From: an uncultured Steroidobacter sp.
Lineage (GTDB): Bacteria > Pseudomonadota > Gammaproteobacteria > Steroidobacterales > Steroidobacteraceae
NCBI GenBank assembly: GCA_946478975.1
Contig: CAMLEO010000097.1
Span: 1-21,658 of the forward strand
Direction: 5' to 3'
Length of the DNA stretch: 21,658 nt
Shown here one piece after another: positions 7,820 through 17,125 of this stretch (positions are counted from its first letter, which is position 1; each line of letters opens with the position of its first letter). The translations under genes were made by a program, and so were the position numbers. The notes under the pieces were generated by a model. That model made no database searches. It was not told the DNA's origin and was given only the letters and a program-made list of their open reading frames with translations.

Positions 7820-9241
7820 TCACATGCGCTCCGCGAACAGCGATCGGTAGTGCCGATACCAATCGCTCTGAAACACCCCGCGTGGGTCCAGCCGGCGCTT
7901 GGCGTTGAGAAACTCACGGAACATCGGATAGCACGTCATGACCTGCTCGGCCGTGGCGTGGCGATGATAGGTGAGGAAGTAACTGCCGCCGTGATCGATG
8001 GCGATGTCGATCAATCGCCTGAACGCAGCGGCGGACGTCGCCATGCCGCGAGCGTCGTGATCGACGTGCAGATTGAAAATCACGCACGCAAACCGTTCTC
8101 TCGCCCACGCGAGCAGCGTCTCGATATCCGGCTCGATCAAACGCACCGTGCCGTACACCAGGTCGACCCGATGCCGCAGGAAATCCTTGCGCACATCTGC
8201 CAAGAACGCCTTCAGCTGCGCGCGAGGTACGTACAACTCGGTAATCATCTCTGACCCGGAGACCGGCGACTGGAGCGCCGTATCGAGCCGCTCGTGATAG
8301 TCGTCCAGGTACACGCTCAGCTGGTGCGTGTCGCTCCAATAGATCTGCCCCGACGATTGCAAATAAAAATCCGCAAACTCGTTGAAGGCCCGCATCTTGT
8401 TCCGATGCGCCAGGTACAGCAGGCGCCGCCAGTCGGCGGGCGACAGGCGAATCTGATTCGCTCCAAACGGCGTCTGCGGATCGACGGGCCGGTAACACGA
8501 GAACACGCCGCGCGACAGGAATTCCCGATCCTCGGTCGCGGTTGAAAACTGGAAGTCGCCATAGGAATAGCCGGCCGCGATGCGCTCGTCGAAACGCTCG
8601 ATGATGTGCTCGATGCGTTCGAGCTCGACCACCCGCTCGACCTTCTGTCGAGGCACGAGCCGCACCTTGACGGATGTAACGACGCCGAACAGCCCGTACC
8701 CGCCGACGACCAGGCGAAACAACTCGCTGTTGTGGGCTCGATTGCACTCAACGACCGATCCATCGGCGAGCACCACTTCGAGCGCCTCGATGTCGCCGAC
8801 AAACGGCGTGTACGTCAGTCCTCGTCCATGAATATTGGCTGCGACCGCACCGCCGAGCGTCAGCCGATCGGCGCCGGTCTGTTTCTGTCGAATGCCCCAG
8901 GACGTCGCGCCGTCTCGCTGCTCGATCACGTAGTGACGCATGAGTTCCGGCCAGGTGATCCCGGCCTGCGCATGAATGATGCCTCGCTCGCGATCGAACC
9001 CGAGCACTCGATTCATCGCACGGGTGTCGAGCAGCCATGCGTCCTGCGCGAACTGCTGCCCGCCCATCGCATGACACGCGCCTGCAATGCTGGTGCTCTC
9101 GCCTCGATGTGCCAGCCCCCGCACCACCGAGCTCACATCGTCGACGGTGCGCGGAGCGATGCGTCCCTGCACCCGAGTCGGATTGAGATGCGAATGTTTG
9201 TCGTTGCACCACTCGACCCATTGCTTCGCCGCCACGCTCAT
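7820..9241 (-). CDS. FAD-binding oxidase/dehydrogenase of the VAO (PCMH) family
   Basis: The product has 473 residues. The N-terminal half is a PCMH-type FAD-binding domain: APRTVDDVSSVV, then IAGACHAMGGQQF with His57 where many relatives attach FAD covalently, AQAGITWPEL, TLGGAVAANIHGRG and GLFGVVTSVKVRLVP. The C-terminal half is the substrate domain, ending with the common motif RRLDPRGVFQSDW. Relatives include gulonolactone- and alditol-type oxidases that use sugars or alcohols and pass electrons to oxygen or a carrier. The substrate cannot be named from this sequence. No signal peptide is visible. The start at 9241 follows a GGAG eleven bases upstream. It is divergent from the XRE regulator gene and convergent with the ketopantoate-reductase-family gene. 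Confidence 0.85.
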   Translation of the reverse strand: MSVAAKQWVEWCNDKHSHLNPTRVQGRIAPRTVDDVSSVVRGLAHRGESTSIAGACHAMGGQQFAQDAWLLDTRAMNRVLGFDRERGIIHAQAGITWPELMRHYVIEQRDGATSWGIRQKQTGADRLTLGGAVAANIHGRGLTYTPFVGDIEALEVVLADGSVVECNRAHNSELFRLVVGGYGLFGVVTSVKVRLVPRQKVERVVELERIEHIIERFDERIAAGYSYGDFQFSTATEDREFLSRGVFSCYRPVDPQTPFGANQIRLSPADWRRLLYLAHRNKMRAFNEFADFYLQSSGQIYWSDTHQLSVYLDDYHERLDTALQSPVSGSEMITELYVPRAQLKAFLADVRKDFLRHRVDLVYGTVRLIEPDIETLLAWARERFACVIFNLHVDHDARGMATSAAAFRRLIDIAIDHGGSYFLTYHRHATAEQVMTCYPMFREFLNAKRRLDPRGVFQSDWYRHYRSLFAERM

Positions 9242-9372
9242 TCACCGGCTCCATGCTCGTCGTTGAAGGTGCGGCGAGCCTGAACAGCCGCCTCGGATTC
9301 CGCAACTCACCTTGCACGAGTCGCGAAATCCAATACTCTGTGGCTCGTCCGTTTCGACTGCACGAGGATCGA

Positions 9373-10113
9373 ATGAGCGAATGCGCGCAGATCATCAGCG
9401 TTTTGAAGCGCAGCCTGAAGGCGCGCGGCGCCACCTATCGCGACCTGGCGAAGTCCGTCGGGCTGAGCGAGGCATCGATCAAACGCATCTTTGCAGAGGA
9501 AACATTCTCGCTGGCGCGGCTGGAGCAGATATGCGCCGCGTTGGGCTTGAGTATTGCGGAAGTTGCGCGAATGGCGGCACAGCAGTCGCAGTCCGGCGGG
9601 CAGCAGCTCACATTGGAGCAGGAGCACGTGCTGGCTCGCGACTGGCATCTGCTCGCGTGCTTTCACCTACTGCTGAATGGACGACAGCCGGCCGACATCG
9701 CGAGCGAACTCCATCTGCCGGAACGCCAGCTGCGCAGCCTGCTGGTGAAGCTCGATGCCGCGAAGTTGATCGAGTTGCAGCCAAAGCTGAAGGCGCGGTT
9801 GCGCACGCCGAACGTGATCGCCTGGCGCAGCGACGGGCCGGTGCGGCGGCTCTACGAGCAGCGGGTCAAAACCGAGTTTCTTCAGGCTGAATTCACCGGC
9901 CGCCACGAGCTGATCAATTTCGTTTCCGCCGAGCTGTCCGAAGCGTCGGCAAAAATTCTGACCCGCAAGGCCGAAGCGCTGGCGCACGATTTTGCCGAGC
10001 TCGCCACTTTCGACGCCGGCTTGCCCGACCGGGAAAAACGCAGCGTCGGCTTGCTGCTGGCGTTGCGGCCTTGGGTGTTCTCGATGTTCGATGGGCTCAG
10101 AAAAAAAGTATGA
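9373..10113 (+). CDS. XRE-family transcriptional regulator with C-terminal ligand or interaction region
   Basis: The ATG at 9373 follows GAGGATCGA, a good ribosome site, and gives 246 residues; the frame is open further upstream without support. Residues about 8-65 are a lambda-repressor-like helix-turn-helix: ATYRDLAKSVGLSEASIKRI with the recognition helix around SEASIKRIF. A second helix-turn-helix-like stretch appears at residues about 98-140 (GRQPADIASELHLPERQLRS and LLVKLDAAKLIEL), resembling a MarR-like winged helix. The remaining C-terminus is helical and rich in Glu and Ala and may mediate dimerisation. It is divergent from the FAD oxidase gene with about 130 bases between starts, so that gene is a reasonable target. 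No operator repeat could be identified there. Confidence 0.82.
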   Translation: MSECAQIISVLKRSLKARGATYRDLAKSVGLSEASIKRIFAEETFSLARLEQICAALGLSIAEVARMAAQQSQSGGQQLTLEQEHVLARDWHLLACFHLLLNGRQPADIASELHLPERQLRSLLVKLDAAKLIELQPKLKARLRTPNVIAWRSDGPVRRLYEQRVKTEFLQAEFTGRHELINFVSAELSEASAKILTRKAEALAHDFAELATFDAGLPDREKRSVGLLLALRPWVFSMFDGLRKKV

Positions 10114-10145
10114 TTCGCCGGAAATGCGAATGAGAGGGTGCCAGG

Positions 10146-10691
10146 ATGGTTCAGCTCGACGCCACGGAGATGACCGACCTTTCGACGACGATCACCGCGC
10201 CTGCCTTCGTGGCACGCGGTGAGCAGATCAATGTGCAAATGAAAGTTCACAACGCCGGCCCGGACCAAGCGAGCGTCGTGTCGCTGCGACTGGAGCTGGA
10301 TGCAGGTTTGAACATCGCGAGCTTCTCGCTGTTCGGCGGCACCAGCAACCCGACCCCAGGAGCATTGGGCACCTGCGTCTCCACCGGCAGCACCGTTGCC
10401 TGTCAGCTCCCGCAGCTGCCGAGCGGCGGCGACTTCACCGTCTCGGTCGTAACCTCTGCAACCATGCGAGCAGGATCGTTCGCACACATCGGGCTGGTCG
10501 AGGGCAGCGGCAGGGACTTGATCCTCACTAACAACTCCACCAGCGCCGTCACGACGGTCAGCGAAGTTGCTCAAGGCATCCAGACCGGCGGCGGCTCCGA
10601 CGGCGGCGGTGGCGGCGGAATCATCTCCTTGGGAACGCTCGCAGCGCTGTTACTCTTGACAGCGATCCGAGCGTCAGGCGTACGCGTCTAG
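10146..10691 (+). CDS. CARDB/DUF11-like surface domain with GlyGly-CTERM-like tail and no visible signal peptide
   Basis: The product has 181 residues. Residues about 8-140 look like a single beta-sandwich of the DUF11/CARDB kind (INVQMKVHNAGPDQASVVSLRL, then TNNSTSAVTTV near the end). Residues about 148-181 are a poly-Gly stretch, a 15-residue hydrophobic segment and a tail with Arg residues, the layout of GlyGly-CTERM proteins handled by rhombosortase. Such proteins should be exported, yet the ATG at 10146 opens straight into the domain. An in-frame TGA at 10131 rules out a longer N-terminus, and GAGGG precedes the ATG. It may be the 3' remnant of a larger surface protein that acquired a start. 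It follows the XRE gene by 32 bases, and its 3' end overlaps the end of convergent fliK by 18 bases. Confidence 0.6.
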   Translation: MVQLDATEMTDLSTTITAPAFVARGEQINVQMKVHNAGPDQASVVSLRLELDAGLNIASFSLFGGTSNPTPGALGTCVSTGSTVACQLPQLPSGGDFTVSVVTSATMRAGSFAHIGLVEGSGRDLILTNNSTSAVTTVSEVAQGIQTGGGSDGGGGGGIISLGTLAALLLLTAIRASGVRV

Positions 10692-11585
10692 CAGGCCCAA
10701 TCGAATGTGAGCAGCCGCGACTGTCTGCTCGCCGCTCTCGGCAGCAAAACCGCCCGGCGAAGCAGACGATGCCGTCGGAGCCGGCTGCTGGCGCGGCGGT
10801 TCGCGATGAACGCCGGCATCGGCCAGCGACAGGCCCTGCGAAGCAAACATTTCCCGCAGTTTCGGCAAAGCATTTTCCAGTGCCGCGCGAGTGTCGGCAT
10901 GGGCAGCGCCGAAGTACACCGACGCCTGGTCATCGTGCATCGAGATCTGGATTTCCAGCGGCCCCAGGTGCTCAGGCGACAAGCGCAGCGAAGCGGTGTG
11001 CTTGCCCTGCTCCACCATCATCGTCAGGCGCGAGCCGATCTCCTGGGACCAGCCTTCGGTGCCGACCGGCGTGTGAATCGGCCGCGTGTGCGCATCGGCT
11101 TGTTTCGCCACTGAGGCCGCATCGGTCGGCGCCGTCATCAGCTGCGGAATCTCGAACTTGGGCTGGCCGGACTGATCGGACTGAATCAGATCCGTCACCA
11201 GCTGCGCCTCGGGCGCGATCGCGTCGTCGTCGGTCTTGACGACGGCCGCGGTTATACCACCCAGCATCGTTTGCAGCTCGGCGGCTTCGCCTTTCACTTC
11301 CACCGGCATCACAGGCAGCGACAGCGGCATCATGCCGACGACATCGGTCGGCTCCGGATCTTTCGCATCCGCATCCTGCAGTTGTTTCCACGCCGGCGTG
11401 GCACTCACCTGCACTGCCGTGTTGGCCGGCGGCGGAGCGATGTTGAGTTGGCCGAGCATGGCCATGAAATCCACCGCCAGCGACGCAGGCGCATTCGCAT
11501 CGGAATTCGCGGCCGGCGCGGTTGCCGGTGCTGACGTGCTGGAGATGGGCATGGGCGCACCTGAGAGAGAAACACTCGGGGTCAT
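10674..11585 (-). CDS. fliK: Flagellar hook-length control protein FliK
   Basis: FliK is secreted during hook assembly, measures hook length and switches the export gate from hook to filament substrates. The 303-residue product has the usual two-part form. The N-terminal two thirds is low-complexity, rich in Ala, Pro, Thr and Ser. A conserved flagellar-hook domain at about 180-265 contains RLSPEHLGPLEIQI (the family's L-x-P-x-x-L-G-x-[VL] signature) and ends REMFASQGLSLADAGV. The length is at the short end for the family. The start ATG at 11585 overlaps the fliJ stop as ATGA, so translation is coupled. It is the last flagellar gene of the block. Its 3' end runs 18 bases under the convergent surface-protein gene, leaving no room for a separate terminator. 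Confidence 0.93.
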   Translation of the reverse strand: MTPSVSLSGAPMPISSTSAPATAPAANSDANAPASLAVDFMAMLGQLNIAPPPANTAVQVSATPAWKQLQDADAKDPEPTDVVGMMPLSLPVMPVEVKGEAAELQTMLGGITAAVVKTDDDAIAPEAQLVTDLIQSDQSGQPKFEIPQLMTAPTDAASVAKQADAHTRPIHTPVGTEGWSQEIGSRLTMMVEQGKHTASLRLSPEHLGPLEIQISMHDDQASVYFGAAHADTRAALENALPKLREMFASQGLSLADAGVHREPPRQQPAPTASSASPGGFAAESGEQTVAAAHIRLGLLDAYA

Positions 11586-12019
11586 GATCGATCAAACTTC
11601 CTTTGCGCGCGCTCATCGCTTTCGCGTTGATCGCGCCGGTCATTCATGTGGCGCTCTTCGGCCTGCCAGCGCTCGACCACGTGGCCGAGGGCTTTGGAGC
11701 GTTTGAGCGCTTCCTGCCATTTCAAACGTTCGGCCTGATGTTCGGCACGAGCCCGCGCCACCAGCGCTTGCTGCTGCTTGATGGCTTCGGCCAGGCGCGC
11801 CAGAAACGCCTGATAGTCGCGCAAATCCGTCGCGCCGATGCCTCGCCCCGCGCGCTGGGAAAACTGCTGCTCGTACTCGCCCTTGTAACGCTGCAGCTCC
11901 TGCAGCTTCGCTTCGCCTTCGAGCACGCGCTTTTCGAACGCGGCAACGCTCATTGCCAGCCGTCGCTGCGCGTCGTCGACGATCTGTTGTACCGGTTCGA
12001 GTCGCTTGGCACGCTTCAT
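11582..12019 (-). CDS. fliJ: Flagellar export stalk/chaperone-escort protein FliJ
   Basis: The 145-residue product is almost entirely a charged coiled coil (for example KRVLEGEAKLQELQRYKGEYEQQF and the C-terminal Arg/Glu-rich helix), matching FliJ in length and style. FliJ inserts into the FliI ATPase hexamer like a rotor stalk, links it to FlhA and recycles export chaperones. Sequence conservation in this family is always low, so the call rests on length, coiled-coil character and position between fliI and fliK. The start lies 4 bases after the fliI stop. Confidence 0.9.
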   Translation of the reverse strand: MKRAKRLEPVQQIVDDAQRRLAMSVAAFEKRVLEGEAKLQELQRYKGEYEQQFSQRAGRGIGATDLRDYQAFLARLAEAIKQQQALVARARAEHQAERLKWQEALKRSKALGHVVERWQAEERHMNDRRDQRESDERAQRKFDRS

Positions 12020-12023
12020 CTAA

Positions 12024-13376
12024 TCAACCGCCTCCGATCAGCGCCTTCAATGCGCCCAGGCTGGTGGCGAAGTCGACCGACTCGTGCACGTCCTGCTGCA
12101 GGAACTTCTGCATGCTCGGCCATGCGGCGATGGCCGCGTCGATGCGAGGATCGCTGCCTCGGTTGTAGGCGCCGATCGCGATCAGGTCGCGGTTCTGCTG
12201 GAACGTGGACAATGTTTGTTTGAACAGGCGCGCCATCGCCGAATGTTCGTGCGGCACGATCTCGTGCATCACGCGGCTGATCGACGCTTCCACATCGATT
12301 GCAGGGTAGTGCCCCGCCTCGGCATAACGACGCGTCAACACGATGTGACCGTCGAGAATCGCGCGCGCCGAGTCAGCGATCGGATCCTGTTGATCATCAC
12401 CTTCAGTGAGCACGGTGTAGAACGCAGTGATCGAACCGGAGCCCGTATCGCCGTTGCCCGCGCGCTCCACCAGCTGCGGCAGTTTCGCGAACACCGAAGG
12501 CGGATAACCTTTGGTCGCCGGCGCTTCGCCGATGGCGAGGCCGATCTCACGTTGCGCCTGAGCAAAACGCGTCAACGAATCCATGATCAGCAGTACGTTC
12601 TTGCCTTGATCGCGGAAATACTCGGCGATGGCGGTTGCGCGCCACGCGCCATGCATACGCATCAGCGGCGGATTGTCCGCCGGCGTCGCAACCACAATCG
12701 AACGCGCCAGACCTTCGGGCCCGAGAATGCGTTCCACGAATTCTTTCACTTCGCGGCCGCGCTCGCCGATCAGGCCGACCACGATCACATCGGCCGTCGT
12801 GAACCGAGCCATCATGCCGAGCAGCACGCTCTTACCCACGCCGCTGCCCGCAAACAAACCGATGCGCTGACCGCGCCCCACCGTAAGCAATGAGTTGATC
12901 GCACGCACACCGACATCGAGCGGCTCTTCGATGGGCTGACGCGTCAGCGGATTGATCGGCGCGCCGGTGAGTCGAATGCGATCCTCACAAGCGAGCGGCC
13001 CCAGGCCATCGAGCGGATTGCCGGCGCCATCGATGATTCGTCCCATCAACTGCGGCCCGACGGCCGCGGTGCCGGCGCCGGAGCGAGGAATCACGCGAGC
13101 GTTCGGCTTCAAGCCGTGAATGTCACCGGTTGGCATCAGATACAAACGATCGCCGGAGAAGCCGACGACTTCCGCTTCCACACGCGTGCCGCCCGAGCCC
13201 AGCACTTCGCAGCGATCGCCGACCGCCGCCTGGCAGCCAGCAGCTTCCAATGTCAGCCCGATCATGCGAGTCAGCACGCCTTCGACCGGCGGCGGCTCGA
13301 TGCGATCGATGGCTCGCGTCGCGCGCTGGAGCTGCCTGGCCCAGTTCGAGCCGCGATTCAATTGACTGCCGCTCAT
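12024..13376 (-). CDS. fliI: Flagellum-specific ATPase FliI
   Basis: FliI is the type III export ATPase, a homologue of F1-beta that forms a hexamer under the export gate and unloads substrates from chaperones. The 450-residue product has the standard length. Walker A is AGSGVGKS at residues 176-183, with GERGREV at 204-210. Walker B is VLLIMD at 261-266, followed by [18 protein letters not shown]. The DGxxNPLD-like element ([11 protein letters not shown]) precedes the nucleotide fold. An N-terminal extension that binds FliH is present. The start overlaps the fliH stop as ATGA. No key residue is missing. Confidence 0.97.
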   Translation of the reverse strand: MSGSQLNRGSNWARQLQRATRAIDRIEPPPVEGVLTRMIGLTLEAAGCQAAVGDRCEVLGSGGTRVEAEVVGFSGDRLYLMPTGDIHGLKPNARVIPRSGAGTAAVGPQLMGRIIDGAGNPLDGLGPLACEDRIRLTGAPINPLTRQPIEEPLDVGVRAINSLLTVGRGQRIGLFAGSGVGKSVLLGMMARFTTADVIVVGLIGERGREVKEFVERILGPEGLARSIVVATPADNPPLMRMHGAWRATAIAEYFRDQGKNVLLIMDSLTRFAQAQREIGLAIGEAPATKGYPPSVFAKLPQLVERAGNGDTGSGSITAFYTVLTEGDDQQDPIADSARAILDGHIVLTRRYAEAGHYPAIDVEASISRVMHEIVPHEHSAMARLFKQTLSTFQQNRDLIAIGAYNRGSDPRIDAAIAAWPSMQKFLQQDVHESVDFATSLGALKALIGGG

Positions 13377-14011
13377 GGAGTTTGCGCGGACTCTCCGCCA
13401 CGGATCGCAGTGACTCGCTCTTCACCCAGGAGCGCGCTCACCACCGTGCCGATGCGTGTTTCCAAACGGGCATCGATCTGCGCAGTGTCCGTCGTCACGC
13501 GACAACCGCCACGACCCATCACTGGATCTTCAACGATCGTCCAGACCTTCTCGCCCGCAGGCGCCGCGAGTTTCTCGCGAACCACGGCTGCATCTTCGGG
13601 ATGCAAATGAACTCGCACATCGCGCGCCGACGCGGGCAACAGCGCCACCGTCTCGCGAATGATCGCGATGACCTGCGAAGGGTCGATGCGCAACTCACGA
13701 CGTACCAGATGTTTCGCGACGGTCAATGCCAGCTGCACGAGCTGGTCTTCAACCACCGCGTCGAGCTCCTGCAGCGGACGAGCGAGCGTGCCGATGATGG
13801 AATCCAAACGTTCGATGCGTGCCTGCAGCTGCTGAAGCTGCGGACGCGTTTCTCTTTCCGCCGACGCCAGGCCTTCGGCGCGGCCTTTCGCATAAGCTTC
13901 TTCGTACGCGCGCTTCTCGACGTCTTCGAGCTCTTGCACGGTCTTGCCGGCACGACGCGCCTGCACGGCCATGCCGTTGATGCTCGGCAACTCGTAACGC
14001 GACGGCGTCAT
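13373..14011 (-). CDS. fliH: Flagellar export ATPase regulator FliH
   Basis: FliH is the stator-like partner that dimerises, binds FliI and anchors it to FliN at the C-ring. The 212-residue product shows the expected parts: a variable N-terminus; a helix with the GxxxG-like run [18 protein letters not shown] near residues 36-53; a coiled coil ([19 protein letters not shown]); and a C-terminal domain with [14 protein letters not shown] and [11 protein letters not shown]. The segment [11 protein letters not shown] is typical of FliH/SctL/YscL-type proteins. It overlaps fliG upstream and fliI downstream by 4 bases each, so translational coupling is likely. Confidence 0.93.
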   Translation of the reverse strand: MTPSRYELPSINGMAVQARRAGKTVQELEDVEKRAYEEAYAKGRAEGLASAERETRPQLQQLQARIERLDSIIGTLARPLQELDAVVEDQLVQLALTVAKHLVRRELRIDPSQVIAIIRETVALLPASARDVRVHLHPEDAAVVREKLAAPAGEKVWTIVEDPVMGRGGCRVTTDTAQIDARLETRIGTVVSALLGEERVTAIRGGESAQTP

Positions 14012-15021
14012 ACGAATTCCTCACCTTTGCCGCCGAGCTGGATGGTGCCGGCTTCGGACATCTTACGGACCATGGCAAGGATTTCTTTCTGCGCACCTTC
14101 CACTTCGGACAGGCGCACCGGACCGCGCGACTCCAGATCGTCTTTCAACATTTCGGCCGCACGCTGCGACATATTCTTGAAGATCTTGCTCTTGAGCTCG
14201 TCGTCCGCGCCTTTCATTGCGAGCAGCAATTTCTCGCCCGGCACTGCGCGCAGCACTTCCTGCATGCCGCGATCGTCGATGTCGACCAGGTCGCCGAACA
14301 CGAACATCAGGTCCTGGATCTTGCCGCCGAGCGCATCGTCGACCTTGCGGATCGAATCGATCAGCGCGCTCTCCTGGCTCGAATCCATGAAGTTCATGAT
14401 CTGCGCGGCGGTCTTGATGCCGCCGATCACGGATGTTTTCAGCGCGCCGGTCTTGCCGGCGAATTGTTTCTCGATCACTTCGTCCAGCTCATGCAACGCG
14501 CTGGGCTGGATGCCGTCGAGCGTCGCGATGCGCATGATGACATCGGCGCGCAGCCATTCCGGGAACTGCGCCATCACTTCGGCGGACTGATCAGCGTCGA
14601 GATAGGCGAGCACGATGGAAATGATCTGCGGATGTTCCTGGCGGATCAGCTCCGCCACCTGGCGCGAGTCCATCCACTTCAATGCTTCCAGGCCCTTGCT
14701 GGAGCGGCCGAACAGAATGCGGTCGATGACGCCGCCGGCTTTGTCTTCGCCGAGCGCGGTGATCAAAACCTTGCGCAGATAATCGTCGACGCCCACTCCG
14801 AGCGAGGTCTGCCCCTCCAGCTTCTGCGTGAACTCGCTGAGCACATCGGTCACTTCCTGGCGCGAAATGTTCTGCAGCTGAGTCATCGCCGCGCCAATTC
14901 GCTGCACGTCCTTCGCGCCCATGTGCTTCATCACTTCGGCGGCTTCCGCTTCGCCGAGCGACAGCAACAGGATGGCAGCGCGCTCGGTGCCGTTGCGCTG
15001 TTTTTCAGAGCTCTTACTCAT
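14008..15021 (-). CDS. fliG: Flagellar motor switch protein FliG
   Basis: FliG forms the upper C-ring, binds FliF, and transmits torque from the stator to the rotor. From the ATG at 15021 it has 337 residues, the usual size; an in-frame TTG at 15030 would add three. It opens with the FliF-binding N-domain (RNGTERAAILLLSLGEAEAA). The middle domain has the EHPQ motif within EHPQIISIVLAYLDADQSA. The C-domain has the charged torque helix (FVFGDLVDIDDRGMQEVLR) and the ending MVRKMSEAG plus a Gly-rich tail with Glu-Glu. The start overlaps the fliF end by 8 bases, and no strong ribosome site is visible, which suggests coupling to fliF translation. Confidence 0.97.
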   Translation of the reverse strand: MSKSSEKQRNGTERAAILLLSLGEAEAAEVMKHMGAKDVQRIGAAMTQLQNISRQEVTDVLSEFTQKLEGQTSLGVGVDDYLRKVLITALGEDKAGGVIDRILFGRSSKGLEALKWMDSRQVAELIRQEHPQIISIVLAYLDADQSAEVMAQFPEWLRADVIMRIATLDGIQPSALHELDEVIEKQFAGKTGALKTSVIGGIKTAAQIMNFMDSSQESALIDSIRKVDDALGGKIQDLMFVFGDLVDIDDRGMQEVLRAVPGEKLLLAMKGADDELKSKIFKNMSQRAAEMLKDDLESRGPVRLSEVEGAQKEILAMVRKMSEAGTIQLGGKGEEFV

Positions 15022-16699
15022 CGTCGCCAACCCAGGTCTTCACCACTTGCGCTACGCGTCCGGGATCCTGCGTCACCAACTGACGAGCCGCCGCGATCTG
15101 ACCGTCGTAATCGAGCGCCGGTGCGCCGGACTCTGCAGCCGCCACCGACGCCGGCAGCGCAGCCGCTGCTTGCATCGGCATCGCTTGAAGCTGCTGCACC
15201 GGACGCGGCGTACCCAACAGGCCGCGCAGCAGCGGACGCAACACCGAGAACACCAGCACCAGCAAACCAATCAAACCGACCAGCAGCTTGGCGATATCGC
15301 GCATCAGCGGCTGTTCCCACAGCGGAATCTTGTCGGCCACCATTTCTTCCGGCTTGGTCTCGCCACGGAACGACGCATTCACCACGTTCACGCTGTCGCC
15401 GCGAGATTCGTTGAAGCCCACCGCGTCTTTCACCAGGCGCGTCATGTTCTCCAGCTGCTCCGGCGTGAGCGGCGTTTCGCTGACTTTGCCGTCTTCCGCC
15501 GTCGCGCGCAGGTTGTCCACCAGCACCGCGACGGTGAGACGCTTCAGACGACCCGCCGGCAGCTTGGTGTAAGCGACGGTGCGATCGATCTCATAATTGC
15601 GCGTCGCCTGTTTCGACGTGTTGTCCGGCGGCGCAGACGTCGCGCCAGCATTCGGATTCGCAGGATCAGCCGGCGCAGCTTGAGCAGTCGCTGGTGCGGC
15701 CGACGAGCCCGGCGGCAGCGCCACGCCCGGCGTCGGCGGCTGATTCGTCAACGAACCCGGCACGCCTTGCGAAGCATTCGCGCCATTGCGGCTGGTTTCT
15801 TCGGCGGTCTGCTCGCTGCGAATGATCTGACTGTCGGGGCGATACTGTTCGCGCGCTTCTTCGGTCGTCGACATCTCGACGTCCGCAACCACTTGCGCAC
15901 GCACGCGGCCCGAGCCGATCAACGGCGACAGCAACTGTTCGACGCGCTGGGTGTAACGCTCTTCCAGCTCGCGAGCGATCTCCATTTGTTTCTCGCGCTC
16001 GGCCACTTCGCTGTTGCTCTCCGGAGAAGACAACAGGCGGCCTTGCTGATCGACGACCGTCACCTGCTGCGCTTCCAGCTCGGGAATGCTGGAGGCCACG
16101 AGGTTGACGATCGCGGTGACTTGTTCGGACTCCAGGCGACGGCCCGGCTTCATCTGCAGGAACACCGACGCGCTCGGCTTGCGACGATCGCGCACGAACG
16201 CCGACTGTCTCGGCAGCGCGAGATGCACGCGAGCGCCTTCGACGGCTTGCAGGTTGGTGATGGTGCGAGCGAGCTCGGTTTCCAGCGCATGGTTGTAACG
16301 CGCGCCTTCCATGAACTGGCTGACGCCGAAGCCCGGATCTTTCGACATCACGGCAAAGCCGCCATCGCCTTCGGGCAAGCCCTGGCCGGCGAGTTTCAAA
16401 CGTGCGTCGTGCACGCGATCGGCGGGCACGGTGATGGTGCCGCTGCCTTCGAGCTTATAAGGAATGCCATTCGTATCCAGCGCCTGCGCGATCTGCGCGG
16501 CGTCCTGCTGGCCGAGGTTGCCGTACAACAGGCTGTAGGTCGGCTCCTTGGACCACAGCACGATGCCGACGCCAGCGGCGACGGCGGCGGCAATGCCGAT
16601 CAGCATCACCAGCGGCTTCAACCCTGGCGGAATGAGCGACGGCTGCGTCGGCGGCGAGCCCGACGACGGCGAAGGCAACGCGGCAGCGTCAGCGCTCAT
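15014..16699 (-). CDS. fliF: Flagellar MS-ring protein FliF
   Basis: FliF builds the inner-membrane MS ring that nucleates the basal body. The 561-residue product has the standard topology: a first membrane helix at about 28-52 (LKPLVMLIGIAAAVAAGVGI); a large periplasmic region with SYSLLYGN-like and ARVHLALPRQSAFVRDRRKP-type ring-building motifs; a long low-complexity Pro/Ala linker (about 305-355); a second membrane helix (LLVGLIGLLVLVFSVLRPLL, about 455-475); and a cytoplasmic tail ending WVGDDE that binds FliG. A CCGGAG ribosome site precedes the ATG at 16699. It lies 61 bases after fliE, the largest gap in the fliE-fliK run, with no sigma-54 element recognised there. Confidence 0.97.
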   Translation of the reverse strand: MSADAAALPSPSSGSPPTQPSLIPPGLKPLVMLIGIAAAVAAGVGIVLWSKEPTYSLLYGNLGQQDAAQIAQALDTNGIPYKLEGSGTITVPADRVHDARLKLAGQGLPEGDGGFAVMSKDPGFGVSQFMEGARYNHALETELARTITNLQAVEGARVHLALPRQSAFVRDRRKPSASVFLQMKPGRRLESEQVTAIVNLVASSIPELEAQQVTVVDQQGRLLSSPESNSEVAEREKQMEIARELEERYTQRVEQLLSPLIGSGRVRAQVVADVEMSTTEEAREQYRPDSQIIRSEQTAEETSRNGANASQGVPGSLTNQPPTPGVALPPGSSAAPATAQAAPADPANPNAGATSAPPDNTSKQATRNYEIDRTVAYTKLPAGRLKRLTVAVLVDNLRATAEDGKVSETPLTPEQLENMTRLVKDAVGFNESRGDSVNVVNASFRGETKPEEMVADKIPLWEQPLMRDIAKLLVGLIGLLVLVFSVLRPLLRGLLGTPRPVQQLQAMPMQAAAALPASVAAAESGAPALDYDGQIAAARQLVTQDPGRVAQVVKTWVGDDE

Positions 16700-16760
16700 G
16701 CGTCACTCCGGATGTTACAAACAAGGTCCATAACCCTCTCACCATCAAAGCGGCCCATGT

Positions 16761-17114
16761 TCAGATGGGCATGTTCATGATCTCCTGGTACGCACTCACG
16801 AAGCGGTTGCGTACTTCGGCGATCGCACGAAAGGAGACACTGGCCTTCTGCATTTCCAACATGACCTGCGGCAGCTCGACCCCGGGCACGCCCTGGTCGA
16901 ACTTGGTCGCGAGGTCCGAGGCGCGCGTCTGCGCCTGGTTCACCGAATCCAATCCTTGTTTCATCACATTGGCGAACGAGCTGGTCGGCGCCTGCACGGC
17001 CTGGCCCACACCCGCCACTTTCGCCACATCGTTCGCTGGCGCGCCGACGCCCTTGATCTGCGACTGCATCGCACGGATCTGCGAGAGCACGGCATCGATT
17101 TGCAACGAAGACAT
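16761..17114 (-). CDS. fliE: Flagellar hook-basal body complex protein FliE
   Basis: FliE joins the MS ring and export gate to the proximal rod and is among the first exported subunits. The 117-residue product has the family length. The C-terminal half carries the signature: LPQVMLEMQKASVSFRAIAE, then VRNRFVSAYQEIMNMPI, which is typical of FliE. The start lies 11 bases after the stop of the FleR/FlrC-type regulator, so it is probably read from the same transcript. I found no sigma-54 promoter in the last 150 bases of that gene. Confidence 0.96.
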   Translation of the reverse strand: MSSLQIDAVLSQIRAMQSQIKGVGAPANDVAKVAGVGQAVQAPTSSFANVMKQGLDSVNQAQTRASDLATKFDQGVPGVELPQVMLEMQKASVSFRAIAEVRNRFVSAYQEIMNMPI

Positions 17115-17125
17115 CTTTGCTTACC

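Noticed and set aside
14921..16780. 619-codon plus-strand open frame opposite fliF
   Set aside because: It is extremely rich in Arg and His, as expected for the antisense frame of a GC-rich gene, and fliF on the other strand is unambiguous.
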